A stretch of DNA of 64,000 nt from Glycomyces fuscus (GTDB taxonomy: Bacteria > Actinomycetota > Actinomycetes > Streptosporangiales > Streptosporangiaceae), in the NCBI GenBank assembly GCA_002529455.1, contig NYMS01000002.1:62001-126000 (forward strand). Reading direction: 5' to 3'. Each line of letters starts with the position of its first letter. Positions within the stretch are counted from its first letter, which is position 1. Shown one piece after another: positions 8,010 through 16,351 of the stretch. The translations under genes and the position numbers were made by a program. The notes beneath the pieces were generated by a model that saw only the letters and a list, made by a program, of their open reading frames with translations, did not search any database and was not told where the DNA came from.

Positions 8010-9224
8010 CTACCGCGCGGGGAGGATCCTTCCGGTCACCTCACCGAAGTGGACGGTGGCCCCGTCCGGGCCCGGCGCGGTGGCGGTGATGGTCACCTCG
8101 TCGCCGTCCTCCAGGAAGGCGCGCTCGGTGCCGTCGGGCAGGCGCAGCGGCTCCCTGCCGCTCCAGGTCAGCTCCAACAGGCACCCCCGCTGCTCGCGCT
8201 CGGGGCCGCTGACCGTTCCGGAGGCGTACACGTCGCCGGTGCGCAGGGACGCCCCGTTGACGGTCATGTGCGCGAGCTGCTGGGCCGCCGTCCAGTACAT
8301 CAGCGAGAACGGCGGCTCGGAGACCAGGTGCCCGTTCAGCCGGACCTCCAGGCGCAGGTCCAGGCCCCAGGGCCCGCTCCCCCGCAGGTAGGGCAGCGGT
8401 TCGGGGTCCTGGGCGGGCTGCTCGACCCGGGCCGACTCCAGCGCGGCCAGCGGCACGACCCACGGCGAGACGGACGTGGCGAAGGACTTGCCCAGGAAGG
8501 GGCCCAGGGGCACGTACTCCCAGGCCTGGAGGTCGCGGGAGGACCAGTCGTTGAGCAGGAACACGCCGAAGACGTGGTCGGCGAAGTCGTCCACCCCCAC
8601 GCGCTCGCCCATCCGGGTACCGGTCCCGACGACGAAGCCCACCTCGGCCTCGATGTCCAGGCGCGTGGAGGGCCCGAAGACGGGCACGGGCTCGGTCGGC
8701 GGCTTGCGCTGGCCGGTGGGGCGCACGATGTCGGTGCCCGAGACCACGACGGTGCCCGCGCGGCCGTGGTAGCCGATGGGCAGGTGCTTCCAGTTGGGGG
8801 TGAGGGGTTCCTGGTCGGGGCGGAACATGCGGCCGACGTTGCCGGCGTGGTGCTCGGAGGCGTAGAAGTCCACGTAGTCGGCGACGGTGAAGGGCAGGTG
8901 CATACGCGCGGAGGCCCGGTCCACCAGGTGCGGGCGCACGGCCTCGGCACGGGCCGGGTCGGTGAACCAGTCGGTGAGCGCGGCGCGCACCTGGTCCCAC
9001 ACCGGGCGCCCTGCGGCCAGCAGGGCGTCCAGGCTGGGCCGGTCGACGGTGTCGGCGAAGGGCGCGTCCAGGGCGCGGGCCGCGGCGCCCAGGTCCAGGA
9101 CGTGGTCGCCGACGGCCACGCCCGTGCGCGGTGCGGGGTCGTCGGCGGTGCCGAACACGCCGTAGGGCAGGGTGGCCAGGCCGAACTGCGTGTCCGGGGC
9201 GAGGTCGAGCCAGCTGTCGGGCAT
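8010..9224 (-). CDS. fahA: Fumarylacetoacetase
   Basis: A 404-residue fumarylacetoacetate hydrolase, the last enzyme of tyrosine/homogentisate breakdown, cleaving fumarylacetoacetate to fumarate and acetoacetate in the cytosol. It has the SH3-like N-terminal part (FGLATLPYGVF) and the catalytic C-terminal part with HHAGNVGRMFRP, IEAEVGFVVG and LNDWSSRDLQAWEYVPLGPF, which hold the conserved active-site and metal-binding residues. Length is close to the usual 400-430. It is the last gene of the leftward homogentisate operon, 27 bases after the 282-residue unknown. The 272 bases between this gene and the fulvocin-like gene (7738-8009) show no gene. Confidence 0.95.
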   Translation of the reverse strand: MPDSWLDLAPDTQFGLATLPYGVFGTADDPAPRTGVAVGDHVLDLGAAARALDAPFADTVDRPSLDALLAAGRPVWDQVRAALTDWFTDPARAEAVRPHLVDRASARMHLPFTVADYVDFYASEHHAGNVGRMFRPDQEPLTPNWKHLPIGYHGRAGTVVVSGTDIVRPTGQRKPPTEPVPVFGPSTRLDIEAEVGFVVGTGTRMGERVGVDDFADHVFGVFLLNDWSSRDLQAWEYVPLGPFLGKSFATSVSPWVVPLAALESARVEQPAQDPEPLPYLRGSGPWGLDLRLEVRLNGHLVSEPPFSLMYWTAAQQLAHMTVNGASLRTGDVYASGTVSGPEREQRGCLLELTWSGREPLRLPDGTERAFLEDGDEVTITATAPGPDGATVHFGEVTGRILPAR

Positions 9225-9251
9225 GGCGTTCGCTTTCTTGGAGTGGGCGGG

Positions 9252-10100
9252 TCAGCGGGTGCGGGAGGCGGGCAGCGCCCCGAGGACGACCAGGTCCTCC
9301 AGGGGCTCGGTGACGCTGCACGTGCCGAAGGAGCGGAACCGGCCGCGCACCCGCTCCGCCTCGGCGTCGGTGAGCTCGGCGGCGAGCGCGGCCAGGCGCG
9401 GGCCGTCGCGGTCGGCCAGCACGAAGGCGGCGTCCCGTGGGGAGGCCCCGTCGAGCAGGGCGGCGGTGGCCAGCAGCACGTTGAGGAAACCGTGCTGCTC
9501 GAAGCCCTCGCCGGTGGTGTGGCGGACGGCGTGGTGGAGTCCGGCCGTGCACTTGAAGGGCACGCCCAGTTCCACGGCCGCGTGCAGGAACCCGGCCAGC
9601 TCCTCCTCGTCGGGGTGGGCCTCGGGGGTGAGCCCGCCGGTGCGGAACTTGGCGTTGTGGCCGGTGTCCGCCAGGGCCCGCAGGTCGGCGCGTACGTCCC
9701 CCCGGCGGGAGACCTCCACGAACCCCTCGGCCCCCTCGGGCAGGTGCTCGTCCAGCCGCGCGGCGACGTCGGCGGCCGCACCGGGCTCAGCGGCGGCCTC
9801 CACCCCCGCCAGGCGCAGCGCCGGGTCGGCGCGCACGGCGGCCACGGCGGGGGCGACGCCCTCGGCGCCGCCGGGGACGGTGACCGCGACCGTGAGCGGG
9901 CCGTGGCCCTCCTCCTCACGCGCCAGGACGGCGCGCAGCTCGCCCACGCGTGCGTCGGAGACCAGGAACGGGCCGACGTACTCGGCGCGCGGTCCCGCCC
10001 GGTGGGCGCGGTGGCCGGGCAGTGCGCCGCCCATGGGCGCGTTTCCGGGCGGGAAGAGCGCGGCGTCGTCGAACAGGCCGCGGTACAGCGCGCCGCTCAC
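9252..10100 (-). CDS. Conserved protein of the homogentisate operon, function unknown
   Basis: A 282-residue soluble protein starting at GTG 10100, which overlaps the hmgA stop by four bases (GTGA), so translation is coupled. The N-terminus YRGLFDDAALFPPGNAPM and the later segments GHNAKFRTGG, FKCTAGLHHAVRH and GFLNVLLATAALL look conserved and enzyme-like, with potential metal or acid-base residues (His, Asp, Cys), but I do not recognise a named family. Its fixed place between homogentisate dioxygenase and fumarylacetoacetase suggests a role in the same pathway. The intervening step, maleylacetoacetate isomerisation, has no glutathione-dependent enzyme here, so that reaction is one candidate; this is inference only. 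Confidence 0.7.
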   Translation of the reverse strand: MSGALYRGLFDDAALFPPGNAPMGGALPGHRAHRAGPRAEYVGPFLVSDARVGELRAVLAREEEGHGPLTVAVTVPGGAEGVAPAVAAVRADPALRLAGVEAAAEPGAAADVAARLDEHLPEGAEGFVEVSRRGDVRADLRALADTGHNAKFRTGGLTPEAHPDEEELAGFLHAAVELGVPFKCTAGLHHAVRHTTGEGFEQHGFLNVLLATAALLDGASPRDAAFVLADRDGPRLAALAAELTDAEAERVRGRFRSFGTCSVTEPLEDLVVLGALPASRTR

Positions 10101-11305
10101 CGCCGCTCCCTCCGGCCCCCGGCCCAGGTCCAGGCGTAGGAGCCGTCGTCGCTGGCCAGGCCGCCCTCTCCCAGGTCGAGCGGGCGGAAGGTGTCGACCA
10201 TGACGGCGAGCTCGTCGAAGGCCTCGGCGCCGATGCTGCGCTCGTAGGCGCCGGGCTGGGGGCCGTGGGAGTGGCCGCCGGGGTGCAGGGAGATGGAGCC
10301 CTGGCCGATCCCCGACCCCTTGCGGGCCTCGTAGTCGCCTCCGCAGTAGAACATGACCTCGTCGGAGTCCACGTTGGAGTGGTAGTAGGGCACCGGGATG
10401 GCTCCGGGGTGGTAGTCCACCTTGCGCGGCACGAAGTTGCAGATGACGAAGTTGTGGCCCTCGAAGACCTGGTGCACGGGCGGCGGCTGGTGGACGCGGC
10501 CGGTGATGGGCTGGAAGTCGGCGACGTTGAAGGCGTAGGGGTACAGGCACCCGTCCCAGCCCACGACGTCGAAGGGGTGGGTGGGGTAGGTGTAGCGGGT
10601 GCCGGAGATGCCCCCGGGGCCGTCGCCGCGGTGCTTGATGAGCACGTCGACGTTCTCGCCCTCGGCCAGCAGCGGCTCGGAGGGGCCGCGCAGGTCGCGC
10701 TCGCAGTAGGGGGCGTGCTCCAGGAACTGCCCGTAGCGGGACAGGTAGCGCTTGGGCGGGGCGATGTGGCTGTTGGCCTCCACCACGTAGGCGCGCAGGG
10801 GCTGGTCGCCGGTGGGCACCCAGCGGTGGGTGGTGGCGCGCGGCAGGATGACGTAGTCGCCCCCGCCGACCTCCAGCAGGCCGAAGACGGTCTCCACGCG
10901 GGCGGTGCCCGACTCCACGTACACGCACTCGTCGCCGATGCCGTTGCGGTACAGCTCGGAGGGCGCTCCGGCGGCCACGTAGGAGATGCGCACGTCGTCG
11001 TTGCCCAGGACGAGGCGGCGCGACTCGACGACGTCGGCGGCCTTCCACTCCTGGTCGGAGAACAGGTCGTGCAGCTTGAGGTGGCGGGGCACCATCGGGG
11101 CGTTGCGGGTGCGGGTCTGGTCGGGGACCCGCCACTCGGCGGCGTCGACGATGGCCGAGGGGATGGCGCGGTGGTAGAGCAGCGAGGAGTCGGCGGAGAA
11201 TCCCTCCTCCCCCATCAGCTCCTCGTAGTACAGGCCGCCCTCGGGGGTGCGGTGCTGGGTGTGGCGGGTGCGGGGCACCTCGCCGACCTGGCGGTAGTAG
11301 GCCAT
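10097..11305 (-). CDS. hmgA: Homogentisate 1,2-dioxygenase
   Basis: A 402-residue cupin-type ring-cleavage enzyme that opens homogentisate to maleylacetoacetate using Fe(II) and O2. The Fe-site region is visible: YYHSNVDSDEVMFY (His and Glu ligands) and HPGGHSHGPQPG near the C-terminus. Other family markers include YVVEANSHIAPPKRY and PTHPFDVVGWDG. Length fits bacterial HmgA. The ATG at 11305 follows a purine-rich GGAGGGAGA stretch. It lies 35 bases downstream of the FAD hydroxylase gene and overlaps the next gene by four bases, placing it in the middle of the operon. Confidence 0.95.
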   Translation of the reverse strand: MAYYRQVGEVPRTRHTQHRTPEGGLYYEELMGEEGFSADSSLLYHRAIPSAIVDAAEWRVPDQTRTRNAPMVPRHLKLHDLFSDQEWKAADVVESRRLVLGNDDVRISYVAAGAPSELYRNGIGDECVYVESGTARVETVFGLLEVGGGDYVILPRATTHRWVPTGDQPLRAYVVEANSHIAPPKRYLSRYGQFLEHAPYCERDLRGPSEPLLAEGENVDVLIKHRGDGPGGISGTRYTYPTHPFDVVGWDGCLYPYAFNVADFQPITGRVHQPPPVHQVFEGHNFVICNFVPRKVDYHPGAIPVPYYHSNVDSDEVMFYCGGDYEARKGSGIGQGSISLHPGGHSHGPQPGAYERSIGAEAFDELAVMVDTFRPLDLGEGGLASDDGSYAWTWAGGRRERR

Positions 11306-11340
11306 GGCGGTGTTCTCCCTCCGTGTGGGGTGGGTCCGGG

Positions 11341-13101
11341 TCAGGCGGTCGGCGCGGGCTCGTCACCGCGCGGGTCGGGAGCGGCGCCGGGCAGGCCGGG
11401 GGCGGGTCCGGGCGCGTCCGCGGTGGAGGCGCCGTCGACCGCGGCGGGGACCGGGAGCCCCGGGGCGAACCCCAGGGCGGTGCGCACGGCCGCGCGCACG
11501 GCGCCGGGGTCGGCTCCCGCGACGACGGCGGCGACGTGGGCGTCGGGGCGCACCAGCCACACCTGGCCCGGCTCGGGGGCCAGGGCCCTGGTCAGCGCGC
11601 CGGTGGTGTCGATCCGGTCCAGGTACAGGGCGGCGAGGGGGGCCGGGGTGGCCTCGCGCGCGGCGGCGCGGACGCCCTCCAGGAAGGAGTCGGGGTCGGG
11701 GCCTTCGGGGGCGGCGCCCACCAGCAGGGTCAGGCCCTCGCGCAGCAGGGGGCGCAGCCGCGCGGGCGCGTCGGCGCCGGGAAGGACGACGGGGGCGTCG
11801 GGCAGGACCACGCCGGGGCAGGGGACGGGGGCCTGGCCGCGCGGGGGCCTGCCGCCGAAGGGCCGTTCGGGGCAGGGGGTGGTCAGGGACGAGTCGGTGT
11901 ACCAGAAGGGTTCGGCCAGGCGTCCGGAGTCGACCCGGGCGCGGGCCTCCTCCTCGGTGAGGGCCGCTTCGAGCACGGTGAGGCGGGTGCGGTGCTCCTC
12001 CTCGCCGTGGGGGACCAGGAAGCGCATGGTGGCGCTGGTGACGTCGGCGTTCTCCAGGGCGGCGGCGTGGCGCTCGGCGTGGTAGCTCTCCAGCAGCTCC
12101 TCGCCCGCCCAGCCGGCCAGGACGTAGGCGAGCTTCCAGGCGGCGTTCTCGGCGTCCTGGACTCCGGAGTTGAGGCCGCGGGCGCCGAAGGGGGCGACCA
12201 GGTGGGCGTTGTCGCCCAGCAGCAGGACGCGTCCCGCGCGCATGCGCTCGACCACGCGGGTGTGGAAGCGGTAGACCGAGTGCCAGACGATCTCGTAGGG
12301 CCGTTCGCCGATGATCTGGCGGATGCGGTGCTCCAGGCGGCCGCTGGCCTCCTCGGCGTCGAGGTCGAAGTCGGCGGGAACCTGCCAGTCGATGCGGTAC
12401 ACCGAGTCGGGGCAGGGGTGGATGAGCACCTGGCGCCCGGGGTTCCACTCGGGGTCGAAGTAGAAGCGGCGCTCGCGCTCCCATCCGGCCAGGTCGGCGC
12501 GGATGTCGCAGATGAGGAAGCGGTCGTCGAAGGTGGTGCCGTCGAAGGACAGGCCCAGGGCCTCGCGGACCACCCCGCCGTGGGCGCCCAGGCACGACAG
12601 GGCGTGGGAGCCGCGCAGGCGGACGGGGCCCTCGGGGGCGCTGCACTCGACGGTGACACCGTGCGCGTCCTGGGCGATGCCGGTGACCCGGTGGTTCCAC
12701 AGGGTGCGCACCCCGGCGGCGGCCAGGCGCTCGTCGAGGACCTCCTCGGTGCGGGACTGGGAGATGTTGACGAACGGCGGCAGGGACGAGGCGCCCGGGT
12801 CGGGCAGGCGGACGCTGAACAGCTCGTCCCCGCGGTAGAAGGTGCGGGCGGTGTCCCAGGTCAGCCCCTCCCGCGCGATCGCTCCGGCGCCCAGCCAGTC
12901 CCAGACGTCGAGCACGTCGCGCTGCTGGCAGATGGCCTTGGAGCCGACGGCGTCGCGCTCGGGCCGCGCGTCCACCACCAGTACGGGGACGCCGCGCCGG
13001 GCCAGCAGCAGGGCCGCGGTCTGGCCGACCGGGCCCGCGCCGAGCACCAGGACGGGCTCGGCCGCGGTGTCGGCGGGGTCGCGTGGAGCGGGGGGTCGCA
13101 T
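11341..13101 (-). CDS. FAD-dependent aromatic hydroxylase (MhpA/HpaA-like)
   Basis: A 586-residue flavoprotein monooxygenase. The N-terminal FAD motif is VLGAGPVGQTAALLLARRG (about residues 18-36), and the second FAD motif GRVLLLGDNAHLVAPFGARG is followed by LNSGVQDAENAAWKLAYVL, typical of class A phenol/3-hydroxyphenylpropionate hydroxylases. A thioredoxin-like C-terminal tail brings it to the length of MhpA relatives. Directly upstream of hmgA, it is a good candidate for the enzyme that makes homogentisate, for example a 4-hydroxyphenylacetate 1-hydroxylase or 3-hydroxyphenylacetate 6-hydroxylase; no 4-hydroxyphenylpyruvate dioxygenase is present in the window. Family assignment is firm, substrate inferred. 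Confidence 0.85.
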   Translation of the reverse strand: MRPPAPRDPADTAAEPVLVLGAGPVGQTAALLLARRGVPVLVVDARPERDAVGSKAICQQRDVLDVWDWLGAGAIAREGLTWDTARTFYRGDELFSVRLPDPGASSLPPFVNISQSRTEEVLDERLAAAGVRTLWNHRVTGIAQDAHGVTVECSAPEGPVRLRGSHALSCLGAHGGVVREALGLSFDGTTFDDRFLICDIRADLAGWERERRFYFDPEWNPGRQVLIHPCPDSVYRIDWQVPADFDLDAEEASGRLEHRIRQIIGERPYEIVWHSVYRFHTRVVERMRAGRVLLLGDNAHLVAPFGARGLNSGVQDAENAAWKLAYVLAGWAGEELLESYHAERHAAALENADVTSATMRFLVPHGEEEHRTRLTVLEAALTEEEARARVDSGRLAEPFWYTDSSLTTPCPERPFGGRPPRGQAPVPCPGVVLPDAPVVLPGADAPARLRPLLREGLTLLVGAAPEGPDPDSFLEGVRAAAREATPAPLAALYLDRIDTTGALTRALAPEPGQVWLVRPDAHVAAVVAGADPGAVRAAVRTALGFAPGLPVPAAVDGASTADAPGPAPGLPGAAPDPRGDEPAPTA

Positions 13102-13174
13102 CTGGTGGCTCCGTTCGGCGTGGACGCCCCGTACGGGCGTGGCGGGGTCGGGAATCGGTGGGCGGGGCGGCGGG

Positions 13175-14137
13175 TCAGCCCTGGAGCTGGTCCCAGACCT
13201 CGCGGTCGCGCTCGGCGGTCCAGATGACCGGGCGCTCGATGCCGGAGAACTCGTCCCACAGGCGGGAGACGTCGAAGGGCAGGCAGTGCTCGAAGATGGG
13301 CCAGTGGCCGTAGTCGCCGACGAGGGCGGCGTGGGTGGCCTCGAAGGCCTCCTTGAGGGTGCCGCCGCGCCCGTGGACGGCGCCGACCTCGCGGATCATG
13401 ACGTCGAGGAAGCCGCGGGTCTGCTCGATGGCGGCGTCGACCTCCTCGCGGCCGCGGCTGACCGCGCCGCGCCCGCCGACGAGCATCTCGGCGCCCAGGG
13501 CCTTGACCCCGTCCAGGGTGGCCCCGGCCCAGTCGCGGTGGAAGGCGTCGCCGGTGTAGAGGGCGGCCTGGGCCTCGACGAGGTCCCCGGCGAAGAGGAT
13601 CCTCTGCTGGGGCAGCCAGGCGACGATGTCGCCCTCGGTGTGGCCGCGGCCGAAGTACTGCAGGACCAGCTCGCCGCGGTCGCCGCCCAGGTCGATGGTG
13701 GTGCGGTCGGCGAAGGTCTGGGTGGGCCAGGTCAGGCCGGGCACGGAGTCGGCGTCCTTGGCCAGGCGGGGCATGCGGGCGAACTCGCTGGCCCAGTCCT
13801 CCTTGCCGCGCTCGCGGATGAGCTCGTGGGTCTTCTCGTGGGTCAGGATGATCTCGGCGTCGAAGGCGCTGGCGCCCAGGACGCGGACCGCGTGGTAGTG
13901 GGAGAGCACCAGGTAGCGGACGGGCTTGTCGGTGTGCTCGCGCAGCTTGGCGAGCCACTCCTCCGCGGCGGCGGGCGTGGCCAGGGCCTCGAAGGCCACG
14001 AGGAAGTCCTCTCCCTCGATGGCGCCCACGTTCGGGTCGCCCTCGGCGGTGAGGGCGTAGACCCCGTCGGCCAGGACCTCCAGGGTCTGCTCCTTGGCCT
14101 GGGTGTCGGCGGATGAGGCGAACGGCTTGGCTGCCAT
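13175..14137 (-). CDS. Metallo-beta-lactamase-fold hydrolase with degenerate HxHxDH motif
   Basis: A 320-residue MBL-fold protein and first gene of the homogentisate operon. The fold is clear: LADGVYALTAEGDPNVGAI at the start, then VRYLVLSHYHAVRVLGA, GRGHTEGDIVAW and RILFAGDLV. The first metal motif is HYHAVR (His80, His82), so the Asp and third His of HxHxDH are replaced by Val and Arg, while the later His (in GRGHTEGD) and Asp (in FAGDLV) remain. That suggests a single-metal or altered site. It is 73 bases upstream of the FAD hydroxylase. ATG at 14137 is supported by GAAGGG upstream. Possible roles are hydrolysis of an aryl ester/lactone in the pathway; not determinable. Confidence 0.8.
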   Translation of the reverse strand: MAAKPFASSADTQAKEQTLEVLADGVYALTAEGDPNVGAIEGEDFLVAFEALATPAAAEEWLAKLREHTDKPVRYLVLSHYHAVRVLGASAFDAEIILTHEKTHELIRERGKEDWASEFARMPRLAKDADSVPGLTWPTQTFADRTTIDLGGDRGELVLQYFGRGHTEGDIVAWLPQQRILFAGDLVEAQAALYTGDAFHRDWAGATLDGVKALGAEMLVGGRGAVSRGREEVDAAIEQTRGFLDVMIREVGAVHGRGGTLKEAFEATHAALVGDYGHWPIFEHCLPFDVSRLWDEFSGIERPVIWTAERDREVWDQLQG

Positions 14138-14182
14138 GGTCGGGCCCTTCACTCGCTCCGGACGGCTGCCGCCGCCCAATTG

Positions 14183-14196
14183 ATCAAAGGTTTGAT
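14183..14196. promoter_or_regulatory. Candidate MarR operator ATCAAA-GG-TTTGAT
   Basis: A perfect 6-bp inverted repeat with a 2-bp spacer, 46 bases upstream of the leftward operon start, in an AT-rich patch (CAATTGATCAAAGG and on). Size and position suit a MarR dimer. The divergent MarR gene begins at 14476. Confidence 0.5.
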
Positions 14197-14255
14197 GATT
14201 CTGACCATAACGTGCTCCGCGCCACAGCACCAAGAGGCGCAGAGCCCGCTGTTGA

Positions 14256-14269
14256 GTGATACAGATCAC
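14256..14269. promoter_or_regulatory. Second candidate operator GTGAT-N4-ATCAC
   Basis: A perfect 5-bp inverted repeat with a 4-bp spacer in the same divergent region, followed by TGATAC, itself a repeat of the TGATAC at 14258. It may serve the MarR promoter or a second regulator. Confidence 0.35.
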
Positions 14270-14475
14270 ATGATACGGCGGCTCCGCGCGCGTCGGCCGG
14301 CCTCCCGCCCGGCGGTCCGCTGACCCGCCGCCGCACCGCGCCCGACCGGCGCGGACGCGCACGGGTCCGCCCGCCCCGTACGCGGGCGGCCGCTCCCCTC
14401 CCCCGACCGGCGCGGACGCGCGGGGAACCGGACGGGGCCGGTACCGGCCGGGCCCCAGGCACTAGGCTGACCGGC

Positions 14476-15009
14476 GTGACCCACGACCCCGCCCCCGAAC
14501 TCACCTTCTGGTCCTTCGTGGACTACGCGGTGCGCAAGGCCGAGCAGGAACTGCCCTCGGTGAACGCCGACGCCATGCGGATGGTCCTGACCCTCAACCG
14601 GGCGACGAGCATGGTCGTCTACGACCTGGAGTCGTCCGTCCACCGCCCTCGCGGGCTCACCTGGCCCGGCTTCCGGGTGATCTTCGCGCTGTGGCTGGCC
14701 GGACCCATGGAGGCCAAGACCACCGCCGAGATCTCGGGCATGAGCCGGGCCGCCCTGTCCGCGCTGCTCAACACCCTCGAACGCGACGGGCTCATCGTGC
14801 GCGAGCGCGCCGCCCACGACCGGCGCGCCCTCCAGCTCAGCCTCACCGAGGCCGGGTACCGGGCGATCCTCGGCGGCTTCCGCGCGCACAACCGGCGCGA
14901 GAGCGCCTGGGCCGAGGCCCTCGAACCCGACGAGCGCCAGGAGCTCGTGCGCCTGCTCAACAAGCTCATGGCGGGTTCCACCGAGGCCAAGGCCAAGTTC
15001 CGCACCTGA
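14476..15009 (+). CDS. MarR-family transcriptional regulator
   Basis: A 177-residue winged-helix regulator. The DNA-binding core is about residues 50-125: LTWPGFRVIFALWLAGPMEAK, then TAEISGMSRAALSALLNTLE as helix-turn-helix, and DGLIVRERAAHDRRALQLSLT as the wing with the typical DRR motif. N- and C-terminal helices would form the dimer interface. It is divergent from the homogentisate operon with 338 bases between, which hold two inverted repeats; a ligand-responsive repressor of that operon, responding to an aromatic acid such as homogentisate, is the natural inference. The GTG at 14476 is used; no clear ribosome-binding site is seen, so it may be nearly leaderless. Confidence 0.88.
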   Translation: MTHDPAPELTFWSFVDYAVRKAEQELPSVNADAMRMVLTLNRATSMVVYDLESSVHRPRGLTWPGFRVIFALWLAGPMEAKTTAEISGMSRAALSALLNTLERDGLIVRERAAHDRRALQLSLTEAGYRAILGGFRAHNRRESAWAEALEPDERQELVRLLNKLMAGSTEAKAKFRT

Positions 15010-15125
15010 GGGCTCCCCCGGCGCGCAGGACGGCCCGCCCGCGACCGCCCCGGGCGCGAAAGGCAGTCCGCTCCCGGCCGGAATGGACCTTGAGCGGCCC
15101 CGGCGGCGCTGTGAGCATCGGTGGC

Positions 15126-16184
15126 ATGAACGATGCCGGTCGTGCCCGCCTGCGGGCCGCGCAGCAGGAATTCGCTGCCGAGAACACCTACCTCAACACC
15201 GCCACGCACGGCCTGACGCCCCAGCGGGCGCTGCGTGCCCTGGACCAGCACGCCCGCGACGTGGCCGCGGGGCGGTTCCAGCCGGGAGAGGCGGACGCGG
15301 TCGTCGAGCGCGCCCGCTCCGCCTACGCGCGGCTGAACGGGGTCTCCCCCGCCAACGTGGCCATCGGCACCCACGTCTCCCAGTTCGTGGGCACGGTGGC
15401 CGCCGCTCTGGCCCCGGGCGCGCAGGTGCTGACGGCGACCGGCGAGTTCAGCTCGGTCGTCCACCCGCTCCTGGCCAGGCAGGACCAGGGGGTCCGCGTG
15501 CGCGAGGTGCCGCTGGCCGACCTGGCCTCGGAGGTGGGTCCGGGCACCGCCCTGGTGGCCGTCTCGGCCGTGCAGTCCGCCGACGGCGCGATCGCCCCCG
15601 TCGAGGACCTGGTCGCGGCCTGCGCCGACCACGGCGCACGGCTGCTGCTGGACGTCACCCAGTCCTGCGGATGGCTTCCGCTGCCCCTGGAGCGGATCGA
15701 CTACACGGTGTGCGCCACCTACAAGTGGCTGCTGGGCGCGCGCGGCTCCGCCCTGCTCACCGGGACCGACGAGGCGCTGGCCGAGCTCTCCCCGCTGGCC
15801 GCGAACTGGTACGGGGCCGAGGAGCCCTGGAAGTCGCTCTACGGCGGGCCGCTGCGGCTCGCCGAGGGCGCGCGGCGCCTGGACCTGGCTCCGGTGTGGG
15901 GGGCGTGGGCCGGATTGGAGGAGGCCCTGGCCCTGGTGGAGGAGGTGGGGGTGGAGGCCGTCCACGAGCACGACGCCGCCCTGGGGGACCGCTTCCGCGA
16001 GGCCATGGGCCTGGAGCCCGCCGGGTCGGCGATCGTGTCGGTCCCCGTGCCCGAGGGCGCCGCGGAGCGCGTGGCCGAGGCGGGGATCGTCACCGCGGCC
16101 CGCAACGGGCGGCTGCGGGCGGCGTTCCACCTGTACAACGACGAGTCCGACGTGGACCGGCTGGTCAAGGCTCTGAAGGGGTGA
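15126..16184 (+). CDS. Class V aminotransferase-fold PLP enzyme
   Basis: A 352-residue PLP-dependent protein of the aspartate-aminotransferase superfamily, class V. The schiff-base lysine lies in CATYKWLLGARGSALL, preceded by the aspartate motif LLLDVTQSCGW that pairs with the pyridine nitrogen; both match the family. N-terminal TYLNTATHGLTP resembles the substrate-side loop of cysteine desulfurase/kynureninase-like members. ATG at 15126 is assigned by frame and GGTGG upstream. It is convergent with the Eis gene, with a perfect 12-bp hairpin in the gap. The specific reaction cannot be named; isopenicillin-N-epimerase-like or cysteine-desulfurase-like annotations are both used for such proteins. 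Confidence 0.85.
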   Translation: MNDAGRARLRAAQQEFAAENTYLNTATHGLTPQRALRALDQHARDVAAGRFQPGEADAVVERARSAYARLNGVSPANVAIGTHVSQFVGTVAAALAPGAQVLTATGEFSSVVHPLLARQDQGVRVREVPLADLASEVGPGTALVAVSAVQSADGAIAPVEDLVAACADHGARLLLDVTQSCGWLPLPLERIDYTVCATYKWLLGARGSALLTGTDEALAELSPLAANWYGAEEPWKSLYGGPLRLAEGARRLDLAPVWGAWAGLEEALALVEEVGVEAVHEHDAALGDRFREAMGLEPAGSAIVSVPVPEGAAERVAEAGIVTAARNGRLRAAFHLYNDESDVDRLVKALKG

Positions 16185-16306
16185 GCGCGCGGCCCGGTAC
16201 CGCCCCCGCCCGTCGGCGGCACCGGCACCGGCACGCGCGTACCGGTGTCGGCGCACCGCCGCTCCGGGGACGGGGCCGGCGCCCCCGGTTCCCGGAGCGG
16301 ACCGCA

Positions 16307-16345
16307 GGGCTCAGCGGCACCCGGCGGGACCGGGCCGCTGAGCCC
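16307..16345. terminator. Bidirectional hairpin between convergent genes
   Basis: A perfect 12-bp stem, GGGCTCAGCGGC (16307-16318) with its complement at 16334-16345, 15-base loop, no T-tract. It lies just after the aminotransferase gene and abuts the end of the leftward Eis gene. A weaker nested hairpin (GCTCCGGG...CCCGGAGC, 16261-16298) precedes it. Confidence 0.55.
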
Positions 16346-16351
16346 TGGTGG

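Noticed and set aside
7887..10139. Long + strand open frame (750 codons) antisense to fahA and hmgA
   Set aside because: Antisense shadow of real genes; low-complexity Gly/Val/His composition and no domain.
9950..13227. Long + strand frames antisense to hmgA and the FAD hydroxylase
   Set aside because: Shadow frames made possible by high GC; the opposite strand carries clear enzyme motifs.
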